Below are positions 1-8,776 of a stretch of DNA of 64,000 nucleotides, piece by piece. The translations under genes and the position numbers were made by a program. Under the pieces are notes generated by a model that was not told the origin of the DNA, did no database searches, and worked only from the letters and a program-made list of their open reading frames with translations. This DNA comes from Natronorubrum texcoconense. GTDB taxonomy: Archaea; Halobacteriota; Halobacteria; Halobacteriales; Natrialbaceae. The first letter of the stretch is position 1. The number at the start of each line of letters is the position of its first letter. The stretch covers positions 806,001 through 870,000 of the forward strand of contig NZ_FNFE01000001.1 in the NCBI RefSeq assembly GCF_900100335.1, written 5' to 3'.

Positions 1-743
1 ACGACCTCTTCGTCGTCGTCCTCGTCGTCGCGGCTGACGGCTTTGAACGGCGAGCGTAGCGTCGGGTGGACGCTGTAGCCGGCCCGGGTGAGGACGGCGA
101 CGACCTGTTCGTCGTCCGGATCGGCGTCGGGGTCGTCCGGCGTCGAGTCGCTCTCGTGGACCTCGTCGGCGCCGTCGAGCACGTCGACGGGGCTCGTCAG
201 CGGCGCGTCGAACAGTTCTTGCAGGGTCATCGCGACCTCGACGGAGGCGTTCATCCCGTCTTCGTACTTCGAGACGGTTCGCCGGGAGACGCCGAGTTCG
301 GTCGCGAGTTGGCCGAGACTCCACTCTCTGTCCTGGCGTTCGTCGGCGAGTAAGTCGCCGTCGATGTTGACGTAGAGGCCGCCGGGTGCGGCGTAGATCA
401 GCGGCGGAACCTCCTCGATAAACAGGTTGTACGCGGTATCGGGACTGAGGACGGGGACGCCGTGGCGGAAGTAGGTCACGTCGGGTTTGAGATCCTCGTC
501 GCGACTTCGGAGACCGATGACCAGCGGCGTCGCCCGAAGGTAGGTCCCCAGACGACGCATCTCGTGGCCCGTGGCCTCGTTGAACGCGTCGATGTTGCCG
601 AGGATCTTGACCAGAATGAGGTCTTCACCCCGGCGTGCGGCGATATCGAAACTCTTCGGTCGGATCGCACACCGGTCGCTCACCACGAATCCCGCGTCCT
701 CGAGCATCGCGGTTACGTTGCCGACCAGTGCGGAGCGGGACAT
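1..743 (-). CDS. Archaeal HTH transcriptional regulator, C-terminus cut off by window edge
   Basis: The reading frame is open from an ATG at 743 to the window edge, giving 247 residues without a stop. Residues 1-120 form a mixed alpha/beta domain. Residues about 141-178 are a Cro/CI-type helix-turn-helix ([20 protein letters not shown]). An acidic linker follows, then a second small domain that is cut off. This layout matches the conserved archaeal family of putative HTH-type transcriptional regulators, usually a little over 300 residues, so roughly a fifth is missing. A TATA-like TTATAC lies about 30 bases upstream, which suggests a leaderless transcript. The target genes are unknown. Confidence 0.85.
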   Translation of the reverse strand, partial: MSRSALVGNVTAMLEDAGFVVSDRCAIRPKSFDIAARRGEDLILVKILGNIDAFNEATGHEMRRLGTYLRATPLVIGLRSRDEDLKPDVTYFRHGVPVLSPDTAYNLFIEEVPPLIYAAPGGLYVNIDGDLLADERQDREWSLGQLATELGVSRRTVSKYEDGMNASVEVAMTLQELFDAPLTSPVDVLDGADEVHESDSTPDDPDADPDDEQVVAVLTRAGYSVHPTLRSPFKAVSRDDEDDDEEV

Positions 744-824
744 ACGGGGATGTAAGCGATTCCTCGTATAAGACGTTTTCCCCGGGACATCCGGGTGCCG
801 TGTCGCGGTTCGGATACGTACCGG

Positions 825-842
825 CAGTATACTTTTATACTG
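825..842. promoter_or_regulatory. Perfect inverted repeat in divergent promoter region
   Basis: CAGTATA and TATACTG flank a 4-base spacer (CTTT) between the HTH regulator and tiaS. The arms are perfect and AT-rich in a GC-rich context. It could be an operator, possibly for the adjacent regulator, or a TATA-containing promoter. It lies about 80 bases from the regulator start and about 117 bases from tiaS, so the site may serve either gene or neither. Confidence 0.4.
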
Positions 843-958
843 GGTATCGGCCCCGCCGGTGATAGGTCGCTTCCGTTGATCGGTTCGATCTATTTCGAGC
901 GGGCGACTCGAGGAACCATCCCGAAAGCGGTTACTCGCTCCCGTCCCAACTCCGGGCG

Positions 959-2236
959 ATGACCGTCGTCGGCCTCGACGATACCGACTCCCGCGAGCGC
1001 GGGATGTGCACGACCTACGTCGCCGCTCAGATCGCAGCGCGACTGCGCCGACAGGGAGCGACGGTTTCGAGACTGCTGCTCGTTCGGCTCAACCCCGCCG
1101 TGCCCTACAAGACGCGGGGCAACGCCGCGCTCGCGGTACACACCGACGCCGATCCCGATCGGGCGTTCTCGATCGCTCGAGGCCGCCTCGAGTCGCTCTC
1201 GGAGACGGCCGACGAGCGCACCAATCCGGGGCTCGTCGTGGCCGAAGGCGGGATCGAGGACGTTTCGGACGACGTGAGCGCGTTTTCCCGTCGAGCGATC
1301 CGCGAACACCTCGAGATTGCAGAGGCGGCGACAGTGGTCGAGCGCCACGGCTACCGCTCGTGGCACGCGGGCGACGGACGCGGGCGGATCGGCGCGCTGG
1401 CCGCGATCGGCAGCCGGCGGGCGCTCTCGGAGTGGACGTACGAACACATCTCCTACAGAGACTCGAGCAGATGGGGAACCCCACGCGACGTCGACCGCGA
1501 GAGCGTCTTCGACGCGGCCGACTGTGGCTACCCCGACGTCTGGGACACCGTGGACCGCGGCGAGAACGAGACCGTCTGCGTGCCCCATACCCCCGGCCCG
1601 ATCCTGTACGGCATCCGGGGTGACGACCCCGGCACCGTTCGCGATGTCGCCGGGATGATCGAGAGCGAACCCGCGGCCTCGAGCCAGCTGTTCGTGACCA
1701 ATCAGGGGACGGACGTCCACCTGCGAGAGGGGGACCTCGAATCGGTCGCGGACGGCCGGGCATATCGCGTCGACGGACGGGTCGCGAGCGAGCCCGAAAC
1801 GCGTCGCGGGGGGCACGTCTTCTTCGATCTGGCGGCTGGGTCGGCCGACGCCTCTCGGCTCGAGTGTGCCGCCTTCGAACCCACGAAACGGTTCCGTGAC
1901 CGCGTGCGAGCGCTACGGGTCGGCGATCGGCTCACCGCCTGCGGCGAGGTGTCGCGGGGAACGCTCAAACTCGAGAAGTTCGCGGTCCGCGAGCTGGTGA
2001 CGACCGAGCGCGTGACGCCGACCTGTCCCGACTGCGAGCGAACGATGAAAAGTGCGGGGCGGAATCAGGGCTATCGCTGTCGGGACTGTGGGACCAACAG
2101 GGACGAAAAAGTCGAACGAGGACTCGAGCGCGACCTCGAGACGGGCTGGTACGAAGTGCCCCCGTGCGCACGGAGGCATATCTCGAAGCCGCTGGTCCGC
2201 GGCGGGTTCGATGCGCCGACCCACCCCGAGCGCTAA
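959..2236 (+). CDS. tiaS: tRNA(Ile2) 2-agmatinylcytidine synthetase TiaS
   Basis: The 425-residue protein starts with the family signature [18 protein letters not shown], which belongs to the ATP-using catalytic region. It continues with the TiaS core, an OB-fold-like segment around residues 275-340, and a zinc ribbon with CPDC and CRDC pairs around residues 355-375. TiaS attaches agmatine to C34 of the tRNA-Ile CAU anticodon so that it reads AUA, an essential archaeal function. Length and domain order fit the family. The ATG at 959 begins directly at the conserved N-terminus, so this start is secure. The gene is monocistronic and divergent from the HTH regulator. Confidence 0.93.
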   Translation: MTVVGLDDTDSRERGMCTTYVAAQIAARLRRQGATVSRLLLVRLNPAVPYKTRGNAALAVHTDADPDRAFSIARGRLESLSETADERTNPGLVVAEGGIEDVSDDVSAFSRRAIREHLEIAEAATVVERHGYRSWHAGDGRGRIGALAAIGSRRALSEWTYEHISYRDSSRWGTPRDVDRESVFDAADCGYPDVWDTVDRGENETVCVPHTPGPILYGIRGDDPGTVRDVAGMIESEPAASSQLFVTNQGTDVHLREGDLESVADGRAYRVDGRVASEPETRRGGHVFFDLAAGSADASRLECAAFEPTKRFRDRVRALRVGDRLTACGEVSRGTLKLEKFAVRELVTTERVTPTCPDCERTMKSAGRNQGYRCRDCGTNRDEKVERGLERDLETGWYEVPPCARRHISKPLVRGGFDAPTHPER

Positions 2237-2294
2237 CCCGTTCGTTGGCGGATTGGGTTCGTCATCGCGTTCTCGCCCCGACCGAATAACTCGA

Positions 2295-3593
2295 TCAGAT
2301 CCGCTTCTTGAGCGATCCGTAGACGGGGTACAGCGAGTTGTAGACGGGATACGGAATGTTACGCGCGACGCCGCGGATGACCTTGCGGTGTGTCGCTTCG
2401 GTGGCTGACTCCGTGATCGAGTCGATATCGACGGTTTCCAGCCACTGGAAGAATTCGGTCGCGCTATCGACCGGGAACTCCCGATCGTAGCGAACGTGGT
2501 CCTGAATGTCCCGCCAGTGGAAGACGGTGTGATCGTCCATCACGAACGTTCGCCGTTCGAAGCCCTCGCGAACCTCGTGGAACGTCCGCTCGTCCATCTC
2601 GTAGCCGAATCGGTTGGGATCGAGCCCCGCGAGGACCATCCCGACCATCGTCCGGTAGCACTTCTCGCACTCGTTGCAGTTGCCGCCGCGGTCCGCGTGC
2701 ACGCAGGTTCGTATCGGGAACGTCTCCGCTTCGGTCTCGGCGTAGTCGGCGATGAGTTCGACCTTCTTCTGTCTGCTCAGTACGTAGCCGTCGTGGTTAC
2801 CGCTCGTGTACGTCCAGCGGACGTTGTCGTCGATGCTGGGGTGTGATCCCCAGGGCTGGTCGAACTCGTCGGTGTGGCTCGAGGCGATGTGGATCGTCCC
2901 CAATCCGAGCGCGTGCGACAGGGGGGCACAGAGCGCGACGAGGCCGATGCCGTGGCCGACGGAGCTGTACCACGCGCCGTCGACGTAGCGCTTGTAGTGG
3001 GCCTGCAACATCGGCATGTCCAGACAGGAGAGCATGTTCGAACGGACGTTCTGCACGTCGAGGCCGCGATCCGCCGCGAACGTGTCGATATGCGTCATGG
3101 CTCCTTCCCACCGATCGTCCTGTTCAACGCCGACGACCCAGCCCTGAATGCTGATCAGGGTCGGCGTCTCCTCGCGTTGTCGCACGTAGCTCGCGACCGA
3201 GTCGATACCGCCGCTGAACAGCAGTCCGCTGTCGTCGAACTCGTCCGGCGAGCGGTCGGCTCGCGTGTCGACGACCTCGCCGACGCGAATCTCGCCGCCC
3301 TCGATGAACGACGGATACATCCGCCCCAACACCTCGCGGACTTCCTCGAGCGACTGGAGGAAGGTCTCGTCGACCGCCGACACCTCCACGTCGACGCCGT
3401 TAGCCCACGCGACCGGGCAGACGTGTGCGAGTGCGGGGATCGTCGCGATCTCCGTCGGCAGGCCCTCGAGATCGACGTCGTACTCCACGCGAAACGGCTC
3501 GCCGCTGAAGAACCGTCGCAGGTGACGCGGCGGGGTGATCTCGCACTCGATCGTCGAGCCCTCGACCGTGGGATCGTGTACGACGAGGCTCAT
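2295..3593 (-). CDS. Orphan QueC-like PP-loop ATPase with zinc motif, function unknown
   Basis: The 432-residue protein has a PP-loop ATP-binding motif (LLFSGGIDSVASY) near residue 125. Near residue 310 it has a Cys cluster with spacing C-x8-C-x2-C-x2-C, the same spacing as the zinc site of QueC (7-cyano-7-deazaguanine synthase). It is about twice the usual QueC length: about 120 residues precede the PP-loop and about 100 follow the zinc site. None of the neighbours belongs to archaeosine synthesis, so a standard QueC role is unlikely. QueC-like proteins also occur in anti-phage systems (QatC, CBASS accessory proteins) and in protein modification, but no partner genes are visible here. The substrate is unknown. 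It has its own AT-rich upstream region. Confidence 0.7.
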   Translation of the reverse strand: MSLVVHDPTVEGSTIECEITPPRHLRRFFSGEPFRVEYDVDLEGLPTEIATIPALAHVCPVAWANGVDVEVSAVDETFLQSLEEVREVLGRMYPSFIEGGEIRVGEVVDTRADRSPDEFDDSGLLFSGGIDSVASYVRQREETPTLISIQGWVVGVEQDDRWEGAMTHIDTFAADRGLDVQNVRSNMLSCLDMPMLQAHYKRYVDGAWYSSVGHGIGLVALCAPLSHALGLGTIHIASSHTDEFDQPWGSHPSIDDNVRWTYTSGNHDGYVLSRQKKVELIADYAETEAETFPIRTCVHADRGGNCNECEKCYRTMVGMVLAGLDPNRFGYEMDERTFHEVREGFERRTFVMDDHTVFHWRDIQDHVRYDREFPVDSATEFFQWLETVDIDSITESATEATHRKVIRGVARNIPYPVYNSLYPVYGSLKKRI

Positions 3594-3756
3594 CGGTGGC
3601 TCTGTCGTCGACTGTGCTCTGTGGCTCGCGACTGAATCGATCTCTCTGGTACAGGTATTGTCATTACAACCGCCGTCGAATGTCCAGTCTCGCTATACGC
3701 ACTAAGTTAGCGGCGAACTACGCAATGTATTGATACGGACTACATATTACTGAGGA

Positions 3757-3774
3757 AACAGGACGAACAGGACG
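3757..3774. repeat. Two tandem copies of a 9-bp unit
   Basis: AACAGGACG is repeated twice head to tail in the gap between the QueC-like gene and the small gene at 3832. The gap (3594-3831) is otherwise AT-rich and presumably holds the QueC-like gene promoter. No further feature is visible. Confidence 0.4.
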
Positions 3775-3831
3775 ATCCGTTTCGCCGGGTATTGCGATCG
3801 GTTAGGCCCGTTGGCGCGTGTCGGTGATATC

Positions 3832-4035
3832 TCACTGCACCGAGATTCCGCGACGAACGAGAAACTCGCTGGCCGCTTTGATCTCGACGGGGCTGCCGAT
3901 GATCCGACACCGATCCTCGCCGTCGGCGACGATGGTCACGGTAAACTCGTCGTCCAGCGGCGGCTCGAGGCCCTCGAGGACCGCTCGAGGGAGCACGATC
4001 TGGGTGCTATCGCGCAGCCGCGCCGCGTTTGACAT
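3832..4035 (-). CDS. Small conserved haloarchaeal protein, VNG_1110C type
   Basis: The 67-residue protein starts MSNAARLRDSTQIVLPRA and ends with a short alpha/beta region containing RIIGSPVEIKAASEFL. From memory this matches the haloarchaeal VNG_1110C family, whose function is not known. The STQIVLPRA segment resembles the beginning of AbrB-like swapped-hairpin folds, but the protein is too short to assign. I chose the ATG at 4035 over an upstream start at 4143, because the extension is not acidic, is of low complexity and looks noncoding. The gene stands alone. Confidence 0.65.
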   Translation of the reverse strand: MSNAARLRDSTQIVLPRAVLEGLEPPLDDEFTVTIVADGEDRCRIIGSPVEIKAASEFLVRRGISVQ

Positions 4036-4345
4036 CGTGTGAACGGTGCGTCGCGCGTCGTTTATTTGTGTCGAAGTCGTCGCCGTCGGTGCCGGAATCC
4101 GGTGGTAGTACCGCGTGTCGTTCGTGGTGTCCGTAGATACCATCCCGTTCGATGCGTCTCACCGACGAGAACGGTCACCAGTGTTCGTCCCGAAACTGGA
4201 CCGGAGCGTCTCGCTCACCGCTCGCGCCGGCTCTTCAGGGCCGCCATCGTCGCTGCCGTCGATCCATAAGGCCCTCATATCGTCGCTTTCGGACAGTGAA
4301 ACTGTCGAGTGAAACCGTTGCACCGTCCTAAGCGTCCGGGTAGTT

Positions 4346-4618
4346 ATGAGTGATACCGACGGCTCGAGAGTCATGGTCGAACTGCTCGCGAAATCGCTGA
4401 CGAAGAAGTCCGTCGTCGGTGTCGACGGCGTCGACTTCGGAACCGTTCACAACCTCACGCTGAACACGACGTCCGGGAAGCTCAACGATCTCGTCGTCGA
4501 CCCATCTGCGCGGATCAAGTCCCGGTCGCTCGACTTCGAAACCGACGAGAACGGTCGGCTGCTCGTCCCCGTCGATCGGATTCGAGTCGTGAAAGATACC
4601 ATCGTCGTCGACTACTGA
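4346..4618 (+). CDS. PRC-barrel domain protein
   Basis: The 90-residue protein is one PRC-barrel: SLTKKSVVGVDGVDFGTVHN, then a beta-rich stretch ending DRIRVVKDTIVVDY. PRC-barrel proteins of this size are common in haloarchaea; a role in RNA metabolism or membrane-associated assembly has been proposed, but none is established for this type. The ATG at 4346 gives a nine-residue lead, and an ATG at 4373 (MVELLAKS) is an equally plausible start that matches the usual family N-terminus. Stop at 4618. The following 228 bases up to the Drg gene hold no convincing gene. Confidence 0.85.
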   Translation: MSDTDGSRVMVELLAKSLTKKSVVGVDGVDFGTVHNLTLNTTSGKLNDLVVDPSARIKSRSLDFETDENGRLLVPVDRIRVVKDTIVVDY

Positions 4619-4846
4619 TCGAAGCGGATCGGCTCGGAGTTCCCAACGCCCGCCCTCGAGCGGCGATGTCGCATCGGCTGATCGCCGGTCCGAAGAGAAC
4701 CGTCACGTCGGCCGCCAGTCCGCCAGAAGAGCGGCGACTACACGGCGAAGGCGGTGTGCGACGATCGAGCGCACGACGGCGCCGCCGCCACCGCACTGCG
4801 GAGGGGTCGAAAGTGTTTTTCGGCACGGGCGGTTGGGTACAGACAA

Positions 4847-5956
4847 ATGGGGCTCGAGGAGGAGATCGAGAAGATCGAAGACGAAATCGCCAACACGCCC
4901 TACAACAAGTCGACGGAGGCCCACATCGGCCGGCTGAAGTCCAAACTCGCGGAGAAAAAGGAGAAGCTCCAGAATCAGAGCTCGGCCGGCGGCGGCACCG
5001 GCTACTCCGTCGAGAAACACGGCGACGCGACCGTCGCGCTGGTTGGCTTCCCGAGCGTCGGCAAGTCCTCGCTGTTGAACTCGCTGACCAACGCCGAGAG
5101 CGAGACGGGCTCCTACGAGTTCACGACGCTGGACGTCAACCCCGGCATGCTCCAGCACCGCGGGGCGAACATCCAGATGCTGGACGTGCCCGGACTGATC
5201 GAGGGCGCAGCGACGGGGAAGGGTGACGGCCAGCAGGTGCTGGCGGTCGTCCGGAACGCCGACCTGATCATCTTTACCCTCTCGGTGTTCGAGATCGAGC
5301 AGTACGATCGGCTGCAGGAAGAGCTGTACGACATCAACATCCGCGTCGATCAGGAACCGCCGCGGGTGACGGTCCGTCCGAAGATCAAAGACGGCATCAA
5401 GATCACCTCGAGCACCGAGCAGGACTTAGACGAGAAGACGATCTCGGACGTGTTGCGCGATCAGGGCTACGTGAACGCGGACCTCAACCTCCAGGAGAAC
5501 GTCGACATCGATCGACTGGTCGACGGCCTGATGGAAAACCGGGAGTACATCCCGTCGATCACCTGCGTGAACAAGGTCGACCTGATCGAACCCTCCTACA
5601 AGGAAACCGTGGACGAGCAACTCCGCGAGCGCGACTTAGATCCCGAGGAGGTGACGTTCATCAGCGCCGAGGAGGAGAAGGGACTGGACGTCCTCAAAGA
5701 TCGGATCTGGGACAACCTCGGACTCATTCGGGTTTACATGGAGAAACCCGGGCGCGGCATCGACTGGGAGGAGCCGCTCGTCATCGAAGAGGGCGCCACA
5801 GTCGAAGAGGCCATCGACAAACTCGGCGGCGAGATGGAAGAGCGGTTCCGCTTCGCTCGCGTGACGGGGCCCAGCGCGACTCACGACCAGCAACAGGTCG
5901 GCAAGGACCACGTGCTCGAGGACGAGGACGTGCTGAAACTGATTCTGCGGCGATAG
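4847..5956 (+). CDS. drg: Drg/Obg-family GTPase
   Basis: The 369-residue protein has the archaeal/eukaryotic Drg layout: an N-terminal helical region (residues 1-55), a G domain with G1 GFPSVGKSS near residue 66, G3 DVPGLIEG and G4 NKVD, an inserted S5D2L-like segment after the switch regions, and a C-terminal TGS domain (about residues 295-369). Drg proteins are ribosome-associated GTPases linked to translation; the exact role in haloarchaea is not known. The frame is open upstream to 4754, but I chose the ATG at 4847 because MGLEEEIEKIEDEI is the conserved family start. It is monocistronic. Confidence 0.93.
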   Translation: MGLEEEIEKIEDEIANTPYNKSTEAHIGRLKSKLAEKKEKLQNQSSAGGGTGYSVEKHGDATVALVGFPSVGKSSLLNSLTNAESETGSYEFTTLDVNPGMLQHRGANIQMLDVPGLIEGAATGKGDGQQVLAVVRNADLIIFTLSVFEIEQYDRLQEELYDINIRVDQEPPRVTVRPKIKDGIKITSSTEQDLDEKTISDVLRDQGYVNADLNLQENVDIDRLVDGLMENREYIPSITCVNKVDLIEPSYKETVDEQLRERDLDPEEVTFISAEEEKGLDVLKDRIWDNLGLIRVYMEKPGRGIDWEEPLVIEEGATVEEAIDKLGGEMEERFRFARVTGPSATHDQQQVGKDHVLEDEDVLKLILRR

Positions 5957-6124
5957 CCTCCGCGGTGTCGAGACGGTCCAGACGTAGCGGTGGTTTCGTC
6001 CGATGGTAGTGTGGACTCGAGCGACTGTCCACTCGATCGTTCAGTCTCTCAGGAATTCATTAGCAAGACGAGTGTACCGTTCCGATCGACTAGCGTTATT
6101 CGCCAGCACGATGGCTCGTCTACT

Positions 6125-7798
6125 ATGTCCGAATTCGGTGCACTGTCGCTGGTTCCGCCGCTGCTCGCGATCGTCCTCGCGATCGTGACCCGGCGGCCGA
6201 TGCTCTCGCTGTTCCTCGGCGTCTGGTCGGGGGCCGTCATCTACACCGAGAGCCTCGGTATCGCACAGACGTTCGACTGGATCGTCGGCGCGATCATCGC
6301 CGACGAGGGCTTTCACGTCCAGATCCTGCTGTTTACGATCCTGCTCGGCTCGGGCGTCGCGCTCATCTGGCGCCTCGGCGGCGCGACTGCGGTCCGTAAC
6401 TGGGCGACGGCTCGACTCGAGACCCAGCGGACCGTCGGGTTGACGACGTGGGTGCTTGGGCTGCTCATGTTCTTCGACGACTACGCGAACACCGCGATCG
6501 TGGGGAGTACGATGCGCGAGATCTCGGACCAGTTCCGCATCTCCCGCGAGAAGCTCTCCTACATCGTCGACTCGACGGCCGCGCCCGTGGCGACGATCGG
6601 ACTCTCGAGTTGGGTCGCCTTCCAGCTCTCGCTGATCGCCGCCGGCTACGACGACCTCGGCGTCGAGGAGGAGGCGCCGACGGCGTTCGAGACGTTCGTC
6701 TGGTCGATTCCGTACAACACCTACTCGCTGCTCGCGATCGCGATGGTCGGCATCGTCGTCTACACCCGCCGGGACTTCGGCGAGATGCTCGACGCGGAAC
6801 ACCGCGCGTGGACGACCGGGAAGGTCAGCCGCGAGGACGCCCAGCCGCTACAGGAAGTCGAGAAGGACCTCGGCGAACCGATCGACGACCGGCCGATGCT
6901 GCGGACGTTCTTCGCCCCCGTCGTCGTCCTCATCGCCGTCACGCTGGCCGGCGCGCTCTGGACCGGCTACGACGGGTGGACCGCCGAGCAGGCCGAGGAG
7001 GGGGCGCCGACGGCGGTCGGCGCTGCCGCGGGCGAGGACGGTTGGCTCCAGGTGCTCGTCGATATCGTCGGCGCGGGGGACTTTGCGGGTGCACTGGTCT
7101 GGGGCTCGTTCGCCATGGTCGCGACCGCGATCGCGATCGGCGTCGCCTACGACCTCTTCGATCTCGGCGACGGCGTCGACACCGTCATCGACGGCTTCCG
7201 GCTCATGGTGACCGCGGTCACGATCCTCGTCCTCGCGTGGGCGATCAGCGACGTCGCGTCGGCGCTCGAGACGGGCGACTACGTCGCGGGCGCCGTCGGG
7301 GATGCGATTCCGATCGCGCTGTTCCCGATCGCGATCCTCCTCGTGGCGGCCTTCATCGCGTTCACGATGGGATCGTCGTGGGCGACGATGGGGATCGTGA
7401 CGCCGCTCGCGATCGAACTCGCGTACAGCCTGACCGGATCGTTCGACCTCATGCCGGTCGTCGTCGGCGCCGTCTTTTCGGGGGCGATCTTCGGCGACCA
7501 CACCTCGCCGATCTCCGACACCTCCGTGCTGTCGTCGACGTTCACCGGGGCCGACCTGATCGACCACGTGCGCACGCAGATCTACTACGCCTCGACCGTC
7601 ATGGTCGTCGTGATCGTCTGCTACCTGCTCTACGGCTATCTCGACGTCTCGCCCGTCTTCTTCCTCCCGCTGGGGGTCGCACTCCTCTACGCGCTCGTCC
7701 GCGGGCTGTCCGAACTCGACGGCGCGCGCAAGGGACTCGATCCGATCGCGTCGCGAACGGACGCAGAGCGCACCGACGGCGACCGCGGGGGCGAGTAG
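6125..7798 (+). CDS. NhaC-family Na+/H+ antiporter
   Basis: The 557-residue membrane protein starts MSEFGALSLVPPLLAIVLAI and has about twelve hydrophobic segments. Conserved patches include FFDDYANTAIVGSTMR and FGDHTSPISDTSVLSSTF, which are typical of the NhaC/YfkN-type sodium:proton antiporters of haloarchaea. An acidic soluble loop lies near residues 235-260. It would expel sodium or exchange small ions at the cell membrane, which fits salt-in osmoadaptation. The frame runs back to 5990, but the upstream part is not acidic and does not look like a membrane segment, so I use the ATG at 6125. Confidence 0.88.
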   Translation: MSEFGALSLVPPLLAIVLAIVTRRPMLSLFLGVWSGAVIYTESLGIAQTFDWIVGAIIADEGFHVQILLFTILLGSGVALIWRLGGATAVRNWATARLETQRTVGLTTWVLGLLMFFDDYANTAIVGSTMREISDQFRISREKLSYIVDSTAAPVATIGLSSWVAFQLSLIAAGYDDLGVEEEAPTAFETFVWSIPYNTYSLLAIAMVGIVVYTRRDFGEMLDAEHRAWTTGKVSREDAQPLQEVEKDLGEPIDDRPMLRTFFAPVVVLIAVTLAGALWTGYDGWTAEQAEEGAPTAVGAAAGEDGWLQVLVDIVGAGDFAGALVWGSFAMVATAIAIGVAYDLFDLGDGVDTVIDGFRLMVTAVTILVLAWAISDVASALETGDYVAGAVGDAIPIALFPIAILLVAAFIAFTMGSSWATMGIVTPLAIELAYSLTGSFDLMPVVVGAVFSGAIFGDHTSPISDTSVLSSTFTGADLIDHVRTQIYYASTVMVVVIVCYLLYGYLDVSPVFFLPLGVALLYALVRGLSELDGARKGLDPIASRTDAERTDGDRGGE

Positions 7799-7846
7799 AC
7801 CGCCGGCTTCGCCACGCTTTTTGATCCCGCAGGCGTCGTGTCGCGT

Positions 7847-8635
7847 ATGGACGGAACGCTCGACCACACGATGATTCGCGTCGAGGATCTCGAGGAATCC
7901 CTCGACTGGTATCAGACGCACCTGGAGTACGAGGAGAAAGACCGCTACGAGGGCGACGGCTTCACCATCGTCTACCTCGGGCCCGAGGAGATGCACGAGG
8001 AGGGCGCGATGCTCGAGCTCACCCACAACGAGGGTGCGGACCTCGAACTGGGCGACGCCTGGGGGCACGTTGCGGTTCGCGTGCCCGAAGGCGAACTCGA
8101 GGAACACTACGAACAGCTGATGGACGGGGGCGTCGAGGACTACCGCGATCCCGAGAGCTGCGGCGGCCGCTACGCGTTCGTCAAAGACCCCGACGGCCAC
8201 GAGATCGAGATCGTCCAGCGCGATCAAGGGGCGACGTGGTCGCTCGACCACACCATGATCCGCGTCGAGGACGCCGACGAGGCCCTCGGCTTCTGGACCC
8301 GGAAGTTCGAGTACGACGAGGTCGGTCGCTGGGAGTCCGACTCGTTCGCGAACTACTTCGTCGAGCCGTCGGACGCCGCCGAGGAGGCGATGTCCGTCGA
8401 ACTGACGTACAACTACGACGGGCGAAGCTACGAGATGGGCGACGCCTGGGGCCACCTCTGCGTTCGGATGGACGACCTCGAGGAGGACTGGGACCAGTTG
8501 CTCGAGCGGGAGGCCGAGGACTACCGGGACCCCGAGAGCAACGACAACATGTACGCCTTCACGAAGGATCCAGACGGCCACGAGATCGAACTGATCGAGC
8601 GCGACCTCGAGGCCGACTCGCTGTTCCCGTTCTGA
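7847..8635 (+). CDS. Tandem VOC (glyoxalase-like) protein
   Basis: The 262-residue protein is a direct fusion of two vicinal-oxygen-chelate domains. Each begins LDHTMIRVED and ends in FxKDPDGHEIE (residues about 5-127 and 130-255). The halves are clearly homologous, showing an internal duplication. Each half keeps the first His of the usual metal set (LDHTMIRV), a second His (GDAWGHVAV or GDAWGHLCV) and a Glu near the end (HEIE). A lactoylglutathione lyase-like reaction is the usual annotation. Haloarchaea lack glutathione, so the true substrate is uncertain. A GTG start at 7838 is possible; ATG 7847 is preferred. Confidence 0.88.
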   Translation: MDGTLDHTMIRVEDLEESLDWYQTHLEYEEKDRYEGDGFTIVYLGPEEMHEEGAMLELTHNEGADLELGDAWGHVAVRVPEGELEEHYEQLMDGGVEDYRDPESCGGRYAFVKDPDGHEIEIVQRDQGATWSLDHTMIRVEDADEALGFWTRKFEYDEVGRWESDSFANYFVEPSDAAEEAMSVELTYNYDGRSYEMGDAWGHLCVRMDDLEEDWDQLLEREAEDYRDPESNDNMYAFTKDPDGHEIELIERDLEADSLFPF

Positions 8636-8776
8636 GCGGCGACGCGTTCGGAAGGACAGTCGATCGGGACGGCAAGACGGAGACTGACGCTATTTTTGCG
8701 AGGATACTCGAGCCGTCGACGAACCGTCGGTGCGGCGACGAGCGCGGTTCGACCTCGAGGCGAGGTGACTCTGTGA

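Noticed and set aside
6448-7824. 458-residue plus-strand frame inside the antiporter gene
   Set aside because: Its translation is almost all Arg, Gly and Asp, the usual product of reading a GC-rich gene out of frame.
6848-8581. 577-residue minus-strand frame across the antiporter and VOC genes
   Set aside because: Both plus-strand genes have clear family motifs and acidic codon bias; the antisense frame has neither.
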